From an uncultured Lachnospiraceae bacterium (GTDB lineage: Bacteria; Bacillota; Clostridia; Lachnospirales; Lachnospiraceae): 30,816 nucleotides of DNA. Position numbers and translations under genes: made by a program. Shown here one piece after another: positions 7,704 to 17,115 of the stretch. Within the stretch, counting starts at the first letter, position 1. Each line of letters begins with the position of its first letter. The stretch spans positions 1 through 30,816 of the forward strand of contig CAJTTO010000048.1 in NCBI GenBank assembly GCA_910579275.1, read 5' to 3'. The notes under the pieces were generated by a model, which worked only from the letters and a program-made list of their open reading frames with translations, made no database searches and was not told the DNA's origin.

Positions 7704-10700
7704 ATGATTATACCAAGATACTATGAGAACTTGGGCGTTCTGCATGAGAACACGATGCCGGCACGGGCGTACTATATTCCGGCTTCCGTACAGATGGATA
7801 CGCTTGTGGAGAGCAGGGAAGACTCTGACCGCATACAGATGCTTGGCGGCAGATGGAAATTTTGTTATTACAAAAGCGTCTATGAGCTGGAGGATGCATT
7901 TTATGCGCCGGATTATGACATATCTGCCTACAACACAATCCATGTTCCAAGTGCATGGCAGATGGAGGGATATGATTTGCACCAATATACGAATATCCGC
8001 TATCCATTTCCGTTTGACCCGCCATATGTTCCGCAGGATAACCCGTGCGGGGCATATGTATATACATTTGATTATCACAAAGAGGAAAAAGCGCCCAAGG
8101 CTTTCCTGAATTTTGAGGGGGTGGATTCCTGCTTTTATGTCTGGCTGAACGGAACGTATATAGGCTATAGCCAAGTATCACATGCGACAAGCGAATTTGA
8201 TGTCAGCAGTGTGATTCGGGAGGGCGAAAACCGTCTGGCAGTGCTTGTGCTGAAGTGGTGTGACGGAAGTTATCTGGAAGATCAGGACAAGTTTCGCATG
8301 AGCGGCATTTTCCGTGATGTCTATCTGCTGAAACGTCCTGCGCAGGCAGTCAGGGACTATTTTTTCAGAACGGCAGTCCGTGGCAGAACGGCAGAGATAC
8401 CCATACAGATTGCGTATTTTGATGAAGTGGTTCCGACACGGATTACAATATATGATGCGGATGGTTCCTCCGTGGCAGTCACAGACATTGAAAAGAAGGA
8501 TGCGGGCGAAAATGCTGTGGAAGTCGCGATGGAAGTCCCCAATCCCGTTCTGTGGAATGCAGAGCTGCCGTATTTATACACGATTGTCATGGAGACGGCG
8601 TCGGAGACAATTACGGACTATATCGGAATACGCAGTATTGGCATCAAGGACAATGCTGTTTTGTTCAATGGAAAAGCTGTCAAGTTTCGCGGTGTCAACC
8701 GGCATGATTCCGATCCGGTTACGGGCCCTTGCATCAGTGTGGCGCAGATGAAAAAAGATCTGCGGATGATGAAACAGCACAATGTCAACGCGATTCGGAC
8801 AAGCCATTATCCAAATGCCCCCGTTTTTTACCAGTTATGTGATAAGTACGGATTTATGATCATTGACGAAGCCGATGTGGAAGCGCATGGACCATCTGAG
8901 AGATACCACGCAGATAACAGTGACGCGAACAAGTTTCACCACTGGAATGAGGCGATTGCAGACAACCCGCAGTGGGCGGAGGCGATAACGGACCGCGTCC
9001 GGCAGTGTGTGCAGCGAGACAAAAACCGCGCCAGCGTCATCATCTGGTCAATGGGAAATGAGAGCGCATATGGGTGTAATTTTGAGAAAGCGCTGCGATG
9101 GACAAAGAAGTTTGACAATACCAGACTGACACACTACGAGAGCGCACGGTACCGCAGCAGAAACAAACAGTATGACTTCTCGAATCTGGACTTGTACAGC
9201 AGAATGTATCCTTCCATGGAAGAAATTCAGTCCTATCTTGAAAGTGAGCCAAGAAAGCCGCTGCTCCTATGCGAGTACTGTCATGCAATGGGGAACGGGC
9301 CGGGCGACCTGGAGGACTACTTTACGGTAATCCATAAAAATGACTGTATGTGTGGCGGATTTGTGTGGGAGTGGTGTGACCATGCAGTGATTCATGGCAG
9401 GGTGACTGATGAAAAGCCAATTTATTATTACGGGGGCGACCACGGCGAAGCACTTCATGACGGCAATTTCTGCATGGACGGTCTGGTATATCCGGATCGC
9501 ACGCCGCATACAGGGCTATTGGAGTACAAGAATGTGCACCGCCCTGCAAGGGTCGTGGCTTTTCATCCGGAGACGCAGGAATTAAAAATCAGAAATTATC
9601 TGGATTTCACCGATTTGGCGGCATATCTTGAAATACGCTTTGAAGTAAACTGTGACGGCAGCTGTTTGGAAGAAGGCATACTTCCGCCATTTTCGGTACT
9701 TCCGGAAGAAACGGGCAGCATTTGTATGAACATCAAGGTTCCGCAATGCGGAAAGTGCTATCTGAAGCTTTATTATCATCTGCGCAGCAAAGAAGCACTG
9801 ATTCCGGCGGGGCATTTGCTGGGATTTGACGAGGTTTTGCTGGAGACATATGACAGCAGGAACCAGACTGCGGTGAAGCTCATGGAACAGAAAGAGCCAC
9901 GGAAACCACCCATGATGGTTCAGGAGACAGACGACAGGATTCTCTGCGAGGGTGAAGCGTTTTCTTATGTTTATGATAAACGCAGGGGAATGTTTCAGCA
10001 GATGTATTATGACGGGAATGCGTATCTGAACCGTCCCATGGAGTTTAACATCTGGCGTGCCCCGACGGACAATGACATGTATATCAAAAAAGAGTGGAAA
10101 AGGGCACATTATGATCGGGCATACACAAGGGCATACGGCACGGTACTGCAGCAGTCACAGTCCGGTATAAAAATTGAAAGTGTGATGGCAGTTACGGCGG
10201 ATTCCATTCAGCGGATAATGGATATAAAAGTGTCATGGCAGATTAATGCTGACGGCAGAATCGGTGCGGACATCAGGGTTTGCCGCAACATGGAATTTCC
10301 GTCATTGCCACGGTTTGGAATCCGCCTGTTTCTGAAACCGGATTTTAACCATGTGCGTTATTATGGGATGGGACCAGAGGAAAGTTATCAGGACAAGTGC
10401 AGGGCATCCAGCCATGGACGATATCATGCGCAGGTAACAGACTTGCATGAACCTTATATCCGTCCGCAGGAAAACGGAAGCCATACGGATTGTGACTATG
10501 TGGAGGTTTCCAACGGAAACTATGCCCTGACGGCAGTTTCGCCCCGGACATTTTCCTTTAACGCGTCTGTCTACACACAGGAGGAGCTGGAGCAGAAAGC
10601 GCATGACTATGAACTAATCCCTTCAGGGAGTACTGTTTTATGCCTTGATTATAAGCAGTTCGGAATCGGTTCGAACAGCTGTGGTCCACAGGTGATGGAC

Positions 10701-10763
10701 AAGTACCGGTTTGACGAGGATGCATTCCTGTTTAAGATGATCCTGATACCATCTTGTATATAG
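7704..10763 (+). CDS. lacZ: Beta-galactosidase, glycoside hydrolase family 2
   Basis: This 1019-residue enzyme of LacZ length hydrolyses terminal beta-galactosides such as lactose. It has no signal peptide, so it acts in the cytoplasm after uptake. The GH2 sugar-binding domain comes first (FEGVDSCFYVWLNG). The TIM barrel carries FRGVNRHDSDP and IRTSHYPNAP, the acid/base Glu453 in WSMGNESAYG, and the nucleophile Glu524 in LLCEYCHAMGNG. The C-terminal third is the Bgal small-chain domain (FNIWRAPTDND, YYGMGPEESY). AAGGAGG about 8 nt upstream gives an excellent ribosome site. The sugar transporter gene follows after 48 bp, and the pair is probably one transcript under the divergent regulator. 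Lactose is the likeliest substrate; galacto-oligosaccharides or pectic galactan fragments are also possible. Confidence 0.95.
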   Translation: MIIPRYYENLGVLHENTMPARAYYIPASVQMDTLVESREDSDRIQMLGGRWKFCYYKSVYELEDAFYAPDYDISAYNTIHVPSAWQMEGYDLHQYTNIRYPFPFDPPYVPQDNPCGAYVYTFDYHKEEKAPKAFLNFEGVDSCFYVWLNGTYIGYSQVSHATSEFDVSSVIREGENRLAVLVLKWCDGSYLEDQDKFRMSGIFRDVYLLKRPAQAVRDYFFRTAVRGRTAEIPIQIAYFDEVVPTRITIYDADGSSVAVTDIEKKDAGENAVEVAMEVPNPVLWNAELPYLYTIVMETASETITDYIGIRSIGIKDNAVLFNGKAVKFRGVNRHDSDPVTGPCISVAQMKKDLRMMKQHNVNAIRTSHYPNAPVFYQLCDKYGFMIIDEADVEAHGPSERYHADNSDANKFHHWNEAIADNPQWAEAITDRVRQCVQRDKNRASVIIWSMGNESAYGCNFEKALRWTKKFDNTRLTHYESARYRSRNKQYDFSNLDLYSRMYPSMEEIQSYLESEPRKPLLLCEYCHAMGNGPGDLEDYFTVIHKNDCMCGGFVWEWCDHAVIHGRVTDEKPIYYYGGDHGEALHDGNFCMDGLVYPDRTPHTGLLEYKNVHRPARVVAFHPETQELKIRNYLDFTDLAAYLEIRFEVNCDGSCLEEGILPPFSVLPEETGSICMNIKVPQCGKCYLKLYYHLRSKEALIPAGHLLGFDEVLLETYDSRNQTAVKLMEQKEPRKPPMMVQETDDRILCEGEAFSYVYDKRRGMFQQMYYDGNAYLNRPMEFNIWRAPTDNDMYIKKEWKRAHYDRAYTRAYGTVLQQSQSGIKIESVMAVTADSIQRIMDIKVSWQINADGRIGADIRVCRNMEFPSLPRFGIRLFLKPDFNHVRYYGMGPEESYQDKCRASSHGRYHAQVTDLHEPYIRPQENGSHTDCDYVEVSNGNYALTAVSPRTFSFNASVYTQEELEQKAHDYELIPSGSTVLCLDYKQFGIGSNSCGPQVMDKYRFDEDAFLFKMILIPSCI

Positions 10764-10811
10764 GCGGATTGCCGATTGAAATACGATAATGCAAACGAAA
10801 GGAGCAGTTTT

Positions 10812-12176
10812 ATGGAAGAAAAGAGATATTTAAAGTGGTACAACAAAGTTGGTTATGGTTCCGGAGATATCGCAGGAAATGTCGTATATGCATTTTTGTC
10901 CTCGTTTGTCATGATTTATCTGACGAATACGGTCGGGCTTAACCCTGGCATCGTCGGGACGCTGATAGCGGCTTCCAAATTTTTTGATGGTGTGACGGAT
11001 GTTTTCTTTGGCGCCATGATTGACAAGACAAAGACCAGACTTGGCAAGGCGAGGCCTTGGATGCTCTATGCGTATATAGGGTGTGCGGTTACGCTGGCTG
11101 CAATTTTTATGATTCCCGTTGATATGGGAAAAACAGCGCAGTACGCATGGTTTTTTATCGCATATACGCTGCTGAATGCAGTATTTTATACAGCGAACAA
11201 TATTGCGTATTCCGCACTGACAGCCTTGGTGACAAAAAACAGCAAGGAACGTGTCCAGATGGGGTCTTACCGGTTTATTTTTGCCTTTGGAACAAGCCTG
11301 CTGATACAGTCCGTCACGGTAGGCGCGGTGTCCGCGTTCGGCGGCGGGGCAGACGGATGGAGGACGGTTGCCATTTTGTACGCGGTGATTGGTCTGGTTG
11401 TCAATACTGTTTCTGTCCTGTCAGTTCGGGAGCTGCCGGAGGATGAACTGAACGGATCCGACATGGAAAAGGATGAGGCGGCAGAGGAGAAATATGGTCT
11501 GATTGCTGCGGCAAAGCTCTTAATTTCCAACAAATTTTACCTCATGATTTGCGGCGTCTATATTCTGCAGCAGATTTACAGCGCAATGATTAATATGGGT
11601 ATCTATTATATGACGTATGTCCTGAAAAATGAAAATCTGTACGGTGTGTTTTCGTGGGCGGTCAATATCCCGCTGATTATAGCGCTGGTATTCACCCCGA
11701 CGCTGGTTGCAAGATGGAAGGGAATGTACAAGCTCAACCTCAGGGGGTATATGCTTGGAACGCTTGGAAGGGCGCTGGTAATCGTGGCAGGGTATTTTGG
11801 AAGTGTTCCCCTGATGCTGCTGTTTACGGCAGTGGCGGCATTTGGACAGGGACCGTGGCAGGGGGACATGAACGCAGTGATTGCCTCATGCTCGGAATAT
11901 ACATATCTGACAAAAAATAAGAGAGTAGACGGAACCATGTATTCCTGTACGTCGCTGGGCGTGAAGCTTGGCGGCGGTCTTGGAACTGCGGTTGCGGGAT
12001 GGATGCTCGCTGCAAGCGGATTTGACGGAGCTGCCGCGGTACAGCCGGATTCGTGTATCAGGATGCTGCATTTTATGTATCTCTGGCTGCCGATGATGAT
12101 TAGTTTCTTTATTACGTTTATTTTGTCCAAGATGAATGTGGAGCAGACAAACGCGAATCTGCGGAAAAATATGTAA
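10812..12176 (+). CDS. GPH-family sugar:cation symporter, probable galactoside importer
   Basis: This 454-residue membrane protein belongs to the glycoside-pentoside-hexuronide (MelB/LacS-like) family of the major facilitator fold. Family marks include GYGSGDIAGN at the start of helix 1, SKFFDGVTDVFFGAMIDKTKTRLGKARPW-type sequence after helix 2 (residues about 54-82), and about 12 hydrophobic helices. There is no C-terminal IIA domain, unlike LacS of streptococci. It follows lacZ and most likely imports the galactoside that LacZ cleaves. An upstream in-frame ATG at 10776 is rejected because AAAGGAG (10798-10804) sits 7 nt before the ATG at 10812. A strong terminator follows. Confidence 0.9.
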   Translation: MEEKRYLKWYNKVGYGSGDIAGNVVYAFLSSFVMIYLTNTVGLNPGIVGTLIAASKFFDGVTDVFFGAMIDKTKTRLGKARPWMLYAYIGCAVTLAAIFMIPVDMGKTAQYAWFFIAYTLLNAVFYTANNIAYSALTALVTKNSKERVQMGSYRFIFAFGTSLLIQSVTVGAVSAFGGGADGWRTVAILYAVIGLVVNTVSVLSVRELPEDELNGSDMEKDEAAEEKYGLIAAAKLLISNKFYLMICGVYILQQIYSAMINMGIYYMTYVLKNENLYGVFSWAVNIPLIIALVFTPTLVARWKGMYKLNLRGYMLGTLGRALVIVAGYFGSVPLMLLFTAVAAFGQGPWQGDMNAVIASCSEYTYLTKNKRVDGTMYSCTSLGVKLGGGLGTAVAGWMLAASGFDGAAAVQPDSCIRMLHFMYLWLPMMISFFITFILSKMNVEQTNANLRKNM

Positions 12177-12192
12177 TTGGTTCCTGTGGCAT

Positions 12193-12245
12193 AAAAACTG
12201 TGGTTCACACCAGAATTGTTCGTCGGGTGTGCGCCACAGTTTTTC
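12193..12245 (+). terminator. Rho-independent terminator of the lac operon
   Basis: AAAAACTGTGG pairs with CCACAGTTTTT at the base, and CACACC with GGTGTG above a small internal mismatch. The T tract follows. It lies 17 nt after the transporter stop codon. The arms also carry A and T runs, so it could stop transcription in both directions. Confidence 0.85.
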
Positions 12246-12282
12246 AGTCTTGTGAATTTTATAATTCAGATAATGTCCGATA

Positions 12283-12312
12283 TTGACACTAAATTGTGAT
12301 TGCGCGTATAAT
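12283..12312 (+). promoter_or_regulatory. Promoter of the sensor-kinase operon
   Basis: A perfect TTGACA (12283-12288) and a perfect TATAAT (12307-12312) are separated by 18 bp. Expression of the kinase and lipoprotein pair is therefore probably constitutive. The leader to the ATG is about 100 nt. Confidence 0.75.
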
Positions 12313-12416
12313 ATCATAGGATATAAAGATAGTGAAGTGTAGACCAATTGGGAGTAGGTTTGGCATTGCAGTATAAGTTTACGAGGTCTTCATTGGTCTT
12401 GGAATGGAGATAAAGA

Positions 12417-14993
12417 ATGAAAAAAAGACAGAACAAAAGCAAAAAGGATAAAGGATTTTCACTGCTTCTTTCTATTATTGTGGTTTTTTGTATTCTGGGA
12501 GGTGTCGTGTTCTCCGTAGCGCGCAAAATATCTGCGGAAATGTCTGCATCGGCAATCCAGAACCTGAGTGAAAGTCTGGATTTAATAGAGTGCACTATTG
12601 AGGCAGTTTTAAATAAAGAAGCGGAATTTCAGAAGCTTATGGCGAAAGAAATTGCAATGTGGGAAAATCCGGAGGAGTATATCCGGACTTTTGAAAAGAA
12701 CCAGACAATGGTGAAGATATCGCTGATACGCGCGGGAGAATCCGCGGGGATATCCAATTCTAATGAGCTGTTTTCCGAGGAAGGACTGGATTTTTCCGCT
12801 GGGGGAACGGTGGACGGATTGGCCGTCTCCCAGTCATATACGAATTATATGGGAACATGGGCATATACTATGAGATGTCCGGTTGAAAAAGAGGGCGAGG
12901 TGATCGGGCAGTTTTACATTGAGTATGTCTATGATTCGCTTGACAGGGCGCTTCCCAACGGATTCTATAACAATAAGGCGATGCTCTATATCATGGATGC
13001 GGAAAGTGAGCGCATGGTGCTGAAGCCAAAGGGAATGGGTGAGCGCAGCGCGGGGCATCTCAATCTGGAAGACTTTTTTCGGGCGAACGATATCACGGAC
13101 GAAGTGCTTCGGGAAAAAGTCATCGCAAGCGTGCGCAATGGCAAAAATATTATGTTTAACCATGATATCCGCGGAAAGGATGCCCTGATATATATGTGGT
13201 CGGTGAATGAGGGCACGCTTTATCTGATTGGATATGTGCCGATTGAGGCGATACAGCAGGAGGGAAATTCAGTCAACCAAAATATTTTTATTGTTGTGAC
13301 AGTGATGCTGGTTGCATTCTTCCTTTGCTGTGTGCTGTATTATTTTAACCAGAGGCAGCAGAACAGAATCAGGAAAGAGCGGGAACAGGAGCGGGAGCTG
13401 CACAACAGGCAGCTGGCGGAAGCGCTTCATGCGGCACAGATTGCGAGCAAATCCAAGACGACATTTCTCTCGAACATGTCACACGATATCCGCACACCGA
13501 TGAATGCGGTCATCGGATTTACGACACTGCTTGCCAGAGATGCCGAAAATCCGGATAAGGTGCGGGAGTACACCAAGAAAATTATGGCTTCCGGTCAGCA
13601 TCTGCTCAGCTTGATTAACGATATTCTTGATGTCTCAAAGATTGAGAGCGGAAAGGTGGTTCTTTCGGTTGAGCCGTTTACGCTAAATGATTTGGTGTCT
13701 TCTGTCGATGCAATAATCCGTCCGATGGCGGCTGCGAGGGAGCAGAAGTTCCATGTCGAGGTGACAGGCATCAAGCATGAGTATCTCTTAGGTGACGAGA
13801 CCAGGATTAACCAGATATTAATTAATCTGTTATCGAATTCTGTAAAATACACGCAGGAGAGAGGAAATATCTGGTTTCGCATGATTGGGATGAAACAGCG
13901 GTCTCCGCAGTTTGAACATATTCGAATCGAAGTGCAGGACGACGGGTACGGCATGACGCCGGAATATCTGAAAATTATTTTTGATGCGTTTACCAGAGCG
14001 GAGAATAGTACTACAAACAAGGTACAGGGCACGGGGCTTGGCATGGCAATCACCAAAAACATTGTGGAGCTGATGGGCGGAACCATTGATGTTTCGAGCG
14101 AGGTCAATAAAGGAACACTGTTTCGTGTCGAACTCGAGCTGCGCATTCCGGAAGGCCAGACGAACAAACGCTTCTGGACAGAGAACGGAATTTCCCGGAT
14201 TCTGGCAGTGGACAATGATGAGGTAATCTGCGAGAATATCCATATGCTGATGGTAGATACAGGCGTTAAGGCAGATACGGTTTCAAGCGCCGAGCAGGCA
14301 ATGGAGATATTAAAAGAGAACGGTACGGAGGAAGAAGCCTGCCAGCTGCTTTTGATTGACTGGAATGTGGTGGACGCGGAGGGGATACAGAAGGTGAAAG
14401 CGCTTCGGGAAATGGTGCCGGACACGATGCCGGTTCTGCTGCTTGCGGACTGTGATGCGGGGATTGACGAGACCATTCTGACAGCAAATACAAAAATCCT
14501 TACAAAACCGTTTTTCGTATCTGCATTTCAGGAAAAAATACTGGAAATCAGAGCGGGACAAAATAAAGGGAACGCGAAGGATGCGTCGGTCATTGACAGT
14601 TTGGAAGGACTGCATTTCCTTGCGGCGGAGGACAATGAGATCAATGCGGAAATCCTGCGGGAAATCTTATCAATAGAAGGAGCGGAATGCGAGATTGTCG
14701 AAAACGGACAGCTTGCAGTGGAACGGTTTACGCGTGCCGCGGAGAAGGAGTTTGACGCGATATTAATGGATGTCCAGATGCCGGTGATGAACGGCTATGC
14801 TGCGACGAGGGCAATCAGGGCGCTTGACCGCAAGGATGCGTCGCAGATACCAATTATCGCCATGACGGCAAATGCGTTTGCGGAGGATGAAAAGGAAGCC
14901 TTGGATGCCGGAATGAACGTGCATCTGGCAAAACCGATTGACGTGGAGCTTCTAAAGAAAGTAATTAATCAGTATGTGTCCGGAAAGGAATAG
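12417..14993 (+). CDS. Hybrid sensor histidine kinase with two receiver domains
   Basis: This 858-residue membrane kinase has helix 1 near residues 15-33, an extracellular sensor of about 250 residues, and helix 2 near 288-308. A short coiled coil leads to the HisKA domain, with His356 in SNMSHDIRTPMN. The ATPase domain follows (N box INLLSNSVKY, G1 DDGYGM, G2 GTGLGM). Two receiver domains come next. REC1 has the acidic pair in AVDNDE, probable phospho-acceptor Asp648 in LLIDWN, and Lys in TKPF. REC2 has AAEDNE, Asp785 in ILMDVQMPVMNG, and Lys in AKPID. The sensor may be Cache-like but I cannot assign it. There is no Hpt or DNA-binding response regulator in the window, so the downstream partner is elsewhere. 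GGAG at 12406-12409 supports the start. A solute-binding lipoprotein gene follows after 3 bp. Confidence 0.93.
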   Translation: MKKRQNKSKKDKGFSLLLSIIVVFCILGGVVFSVARKISAEMSASAIQNLSESLDLIECTIEAVLNKEAEFQKLMAKEIAMWENPEEYIRTFEKNQTMVKISLIRAGESAGISNSNELFSEEGLDFSAGGTVDGLAVSQSYTNYMGTWAYTMRCPVEKEGEVIGQFYIEYVYDSLDRALPNGFYNNKAMLYIMDAESERMVLKPKGMGERSAGHLNLEDFFRANDITDEVLREKVIASVRNGKNIMFNHDIRGKDALIYMWSVNEGTLYLIGYVPIEAIQQEGNSVNQNIFIVVTVMLVAFFLCCVLYYFNQRQQNRIRKEREQERELHNRQLAEALHAAQIASKSKTTFLSNMSHDIRTPMNAVIGFTTLLARDAENPDKVREYTKKIMASGQHLLSLINDILDVSKIESGKVVLSVEPFTLNDLVSSVDAIIRPMAAAREQKFHVEVTGIKHEYLLGDETRINQILINLLSNSVKYTQERGNIWFRMIGMKQRSPQFEHIRIEVQDDGYGMTPEYLKIIFDAFTRAENSTTNKVQGTGLGMAITKNIVELMGGTIDVSSEVNKGTLFRVELELRIPEGQTNKRFWTENGISRILAVDNDEVICENIHMLMVDTGVKADTVSSAEQAMEILKENGTEEEACQLLLIDWNVVDAEGIQKVKALREMVPDTMPVLLLADCDAGIDETILTANTKILTKPFFVSAFQEKILEIRAGQNKGNAKDASVIDSLEGLHFLAAEDNEINAEILREILSIEGAECEIVENGQLAVERFTRAAEKEFDAILMDVQMPVMNGYAATRAIRALDRKDASQIPIIAMTANAFAEDEKEALDAGMNVHLAKPIDVELLKKVINQYVSGKE

Positions 14994-14996
14994 ATT

Positions 14997-16307
14997 ATGG
15001 ACGTAAGGAAGAAAAATAAGAAATTTGCGGCAGGTCTCTGCCTTGCGGGATTGGCGGCGCTTGTGCTGACAGCCTGCGGCGGCAGTCTGGCGCATGACAA
15101 TATAATGACATTTGAGAAAAAAAGTGAGCGGGTTGTGACACTGTTTAGCCCGATGGAGAAGACAAAGCCTGATGTTGACAATGTTGCGCGAAGCGCGTCA
15201 GAAAAAACAGTCATCATGGCAGAAGAAAAACTGGGGGTGACGGTAGACTACATCACATACACAGCAGAAGACTATCAGGATAAAACGTATGATGACATTG
15301 CGCTTGACAGGGCGCGCAACGATATGGATGACCTGTATCTGCTCAATCCCGATGTCATTCAGAAGCTTGCGGAGGAAGGGAAACTGATGGATTTATCGGG
15401 GCTTGACAGTGCAAAGAACCTCCGAGATGTAGTAAAGGCCGCCAACATTGTGGACGGCAGACTGGTCGCGATTCCGCAGGAGGTTGTCGCATACGGCCTG
15501 TTTATCAATAAAGATTTGTTTGACGAGTATCATCTAGAGCTTCCGGAGACGCCGGAAGATTTTCTGGAGTGCTGCAGGGTGTTTCAGGAGAATGGATTTG
15601 AAACGCCTGTCGGTGCAAACCGCTGGTGGCTGGAGACGTTTGTCCTTGCACAGGCGTATGCGGATTTGTATAATGGCGGGAACACCGAGGCGGAAATCGC
15701 GGCGCTCAACAGTGGGGAGAAAAAGTACAGCGACTATATGCGTCCGGGCTTTGAATTTCTTCAGGAGATGATTGACAAAGGGTATATTGACGCACAAAAG
15801 GCGTATGTCAGTGAGGCGATCGAAGGGGAGGGTGCGGATTTCCTTGCACAAAAGACACCGATTGTCATGGCGTACTGGAGCGCGGCGAACTCGGAGACGG
15901 CTTACGGAAATACGGATTTTAACATGCTGGTTATCGGGTTTCCGAGCAGCCGCGGACAGATGCCTGTAATTCCGATGACAGGGATTTCTGTCGGTGTAAA
16001 TGCGGCACACGCGGAAGATGCGATGCGTACCCTTGACGTCATGGTTTCTGACGAGGCGCTCCAAGTGTACGCGGAGACAAACAAGGTCATTTCCCCGTCC
16101 AAGAATGTTTCGGTTTCCTGTATACCGGCTTTGAAACCGCTGAATGACAGAATAAACGAGAATGTCTTTGTCCTTGGTTCCAATGCGGGCATGAAGCTCG
16201 AACAGTGGGGCAATACCTGCATCGTTGTCCGGATGCTGCTAAACGGGGCTACCGTAGATGAATGTATGGCGGAGTTTGACAGACTGCAGGAGGAGACATT
16301 AAAATAA
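14997..16307 (+). CDS. Lipoprotein extracellular solute-binding protein, family 1-like
   Basis: This 436-residue protein has a lipoprotein signal peptide: a basic start (RKKNKK), a hydrophobic core and the lipobox LTAC with Cys27. The mature part resembles sugar-type ABC solute-binding proteins (LGVTVDYITY near the start, FINKDLFDEYHLELPETPEDF in segments, ending in EEFDRLQEE-like helices). It is therefore anchored outside the cell membrane. No permease or ATPase gene is near. Its ATG is 3 bp after the kinase stop codon, with GGAAAGG in the kinase end as ribosome site, so the two are translationally linked. It probably binds a sugar or similar ligand and presents it to the kinase sensor. It could also be a binding protein for a distant transporter. 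The ligand is unknown. Confidence 0.85.
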   Translation: MDVRKKNKKFAAGLCLAGLAALVLTACGGSLAHDNIMTFEKKSERVVTLFSPMEKTKPDVDNVARSASEKTVIMAEEKLGVTVDYITYTAEDYQDKTYDDIALDRARNDMDDLYLLNPDVIQKLAEEGKLMDLSGLDSAKNLRDVVKAANIVDGRLVAIPQEVVAYGLFINKDLFDEYHLELPETPEDFLECCRVFQENGFETPVGANRWWLETFVLAQAYADLYNGGNTEAEIAALNSGEKKYSDYMRPGFEFLQEMIDKGYIDAQKAYVSEAIEGEGADFLAQKTPIVMAYWSAANSETAYGNTDFNMLVIGFPSSRGQMPVIPMTGISVGVNAAHAEDAMRTLDVMVSDEALQVYAETNKVISPSKNVSVSCIPALKPLNDRINENVFVLGSNAGMKLEQWGNTCIVVRMLLNGATVDECMAEFDRLQEETLK

Positions 16308-16324
16308 AAAATAAGCACAAAAAA

Positions 16325-16395
16325 AGCAGGATACGGGAGTCGAACCCGCCTCCTCGGCTTGGGAAGCCGATGTACTACCGATGTACTAATCCTGC
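16325..16395 (-). tRNA. tRNA-Gly (anticodon CCC)
   Basis: Read on the minus strand, the 7-bp acceptor GCAGGAT pairs with ATCCTGC. The D arm is GTAC...GTAC, the anticodon stem TCGGC/GCCGA encloses loop TTCCCAA, and the T arm is GCGGG-TTCGACT-CCCGT. The anticodon is CCC, for GGG codons. CCA is not encoded. A T-rich stretch after the gene probably ends transcription. It lies tail-to-tail with the lipoprotein gene. Confidence 0.95.
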
Positions 16396-16408
16396 ATAAG
16401 CAAATATA

Positions 16409-16437
16409 AGTATACACTAATAAGGTGAAAAATTCAA
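16409..16437 (-). promoter_or_regulatory. Promoter of tRNA-Gly
   Basis: On the minus strand, TTGAAT (16437-16432), a 17-bp spacer and TATACT (16414-16409) precede the tRNA by 13 bp. Spacing and distance suit a direct tRNA promoter. Confidence 0.7.
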
Positions 16438-16745
16438 CAGGATATTTATAAAAAAATAATGAACTTTTGGTCGCCGGAATAAATTGAACAGTGACAGTAT
16501 TTGATGATGAGGGCAAAGTTGTTTGCAGCAGGACAGATTTGTCCTCTCTGTACGGCGATATTGTCACAAAAAAATAAACATTTGATACGAATTTATTAGT
16601 AAATATGTCAACTGTACTTTTCAAACATTTCAGTTTATACTATAACATAGAAATGTAACTATAGGAGTACGGTGCAGGCTTGTATGGAAATTCACTTGCT
16701 GTGTGGACGTGGAATGAATAGTTATATGGAGGGATGTGAAGATTA
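16438..16745 (+). other. AT-rich intergenic stretch with a short possible gene remnant
   Basis: This gap of about 310 bp lies between the tRNA promoter and the next gene. It contains an isolated protein-like frame at 16491-16577 (TVFDDEGKVVC, then SLYGDIVTKK and a stop) that has no start region or ribosome site. It may be the tail of a decayed gene. TATACT and TATAAC near 16637-16646 could be a -10 box for the gene at 16746, but no good -35 box pairs with them. I see nothing else definite. Confidence 0.3.
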
Positions 16746-17006
16746 ATGGCAGGAAAGATACAGGGACGTGAGGTTGCTTTTGTTGAGACTTATGATGAGA
16801 CAGTGAAAAAGACAATCGAGAAGACCTTTTTGAAGCACGGTATTTCCTATCTGATAAAAGTGGATAAGGTGCGCGACGTGAAAAAAGGGCGCTTTGAGTG
16901 CCGGATGAAATATTCGTTCTTTATCAACAGGTTTCAGGCAGAGGATGCCAGGGCGGCAATCACGGAGAAAGAGCTGGATGCGAACAGCGTTGTTTACCTG
17001 TCATAA
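16746..17006 (+). CDS. Small protein of unknown function, 86 residues
   Basis: The product is charged, soluble and compact, starting MAGKIQGREVAFVETYDETV. It has an alternating helix and strand look (VAFVETYDE, KTIEKTFLKHGISYLIKV, CRMKYSFFIN) and ends NSVVYLS. A strand-helix-strand start in which a helix leads to an HGISY-type turn is reminiscent of small signal-transducing DUF2007-like proteins, but this is only a visual likeness. GGAGGG about 12 nt upstream supports the start. It has its own terminator, so it is probably transcribed alone. No function is claimed. Confidence 0.75.
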   Translation: MAGKIQGREVAFVETYDETVKKTIEKTFLKHGISYLIKVDKVRDVKKGRFECRMKYSFFINRFQAEDARAAITEKELDANSVVYLS

Positions 17007-17019
17007 TACATACGAGGAA

Positions 17020-17045
17020 AGTATCACCGGGCGTGATGCTTTTTT
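17020..17045 (+). terminator. Terminator after the 86-residue gene
   Basis: AGTATCAC pairs with GTGATGCT (one G-U pair) around a 5-nt loop, followed by six T residues. It lies 13 nt after the stop codon. Confidence 0.75.
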
Positions 17046-17115
17046 GCTGTACATACAGACGCGGAAAAAAGGCGGGTCAGGAATCATTTAATAAAAAATA
17101 AGGAGATGGAAGATT

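Noticed and set aside
13595..14476. 293-codon open frame antisense to the kinase ATPase and receiver domains
   Set aside because: Ser/Ile-rich shadow of a well-supported gene, without a ribosome site.
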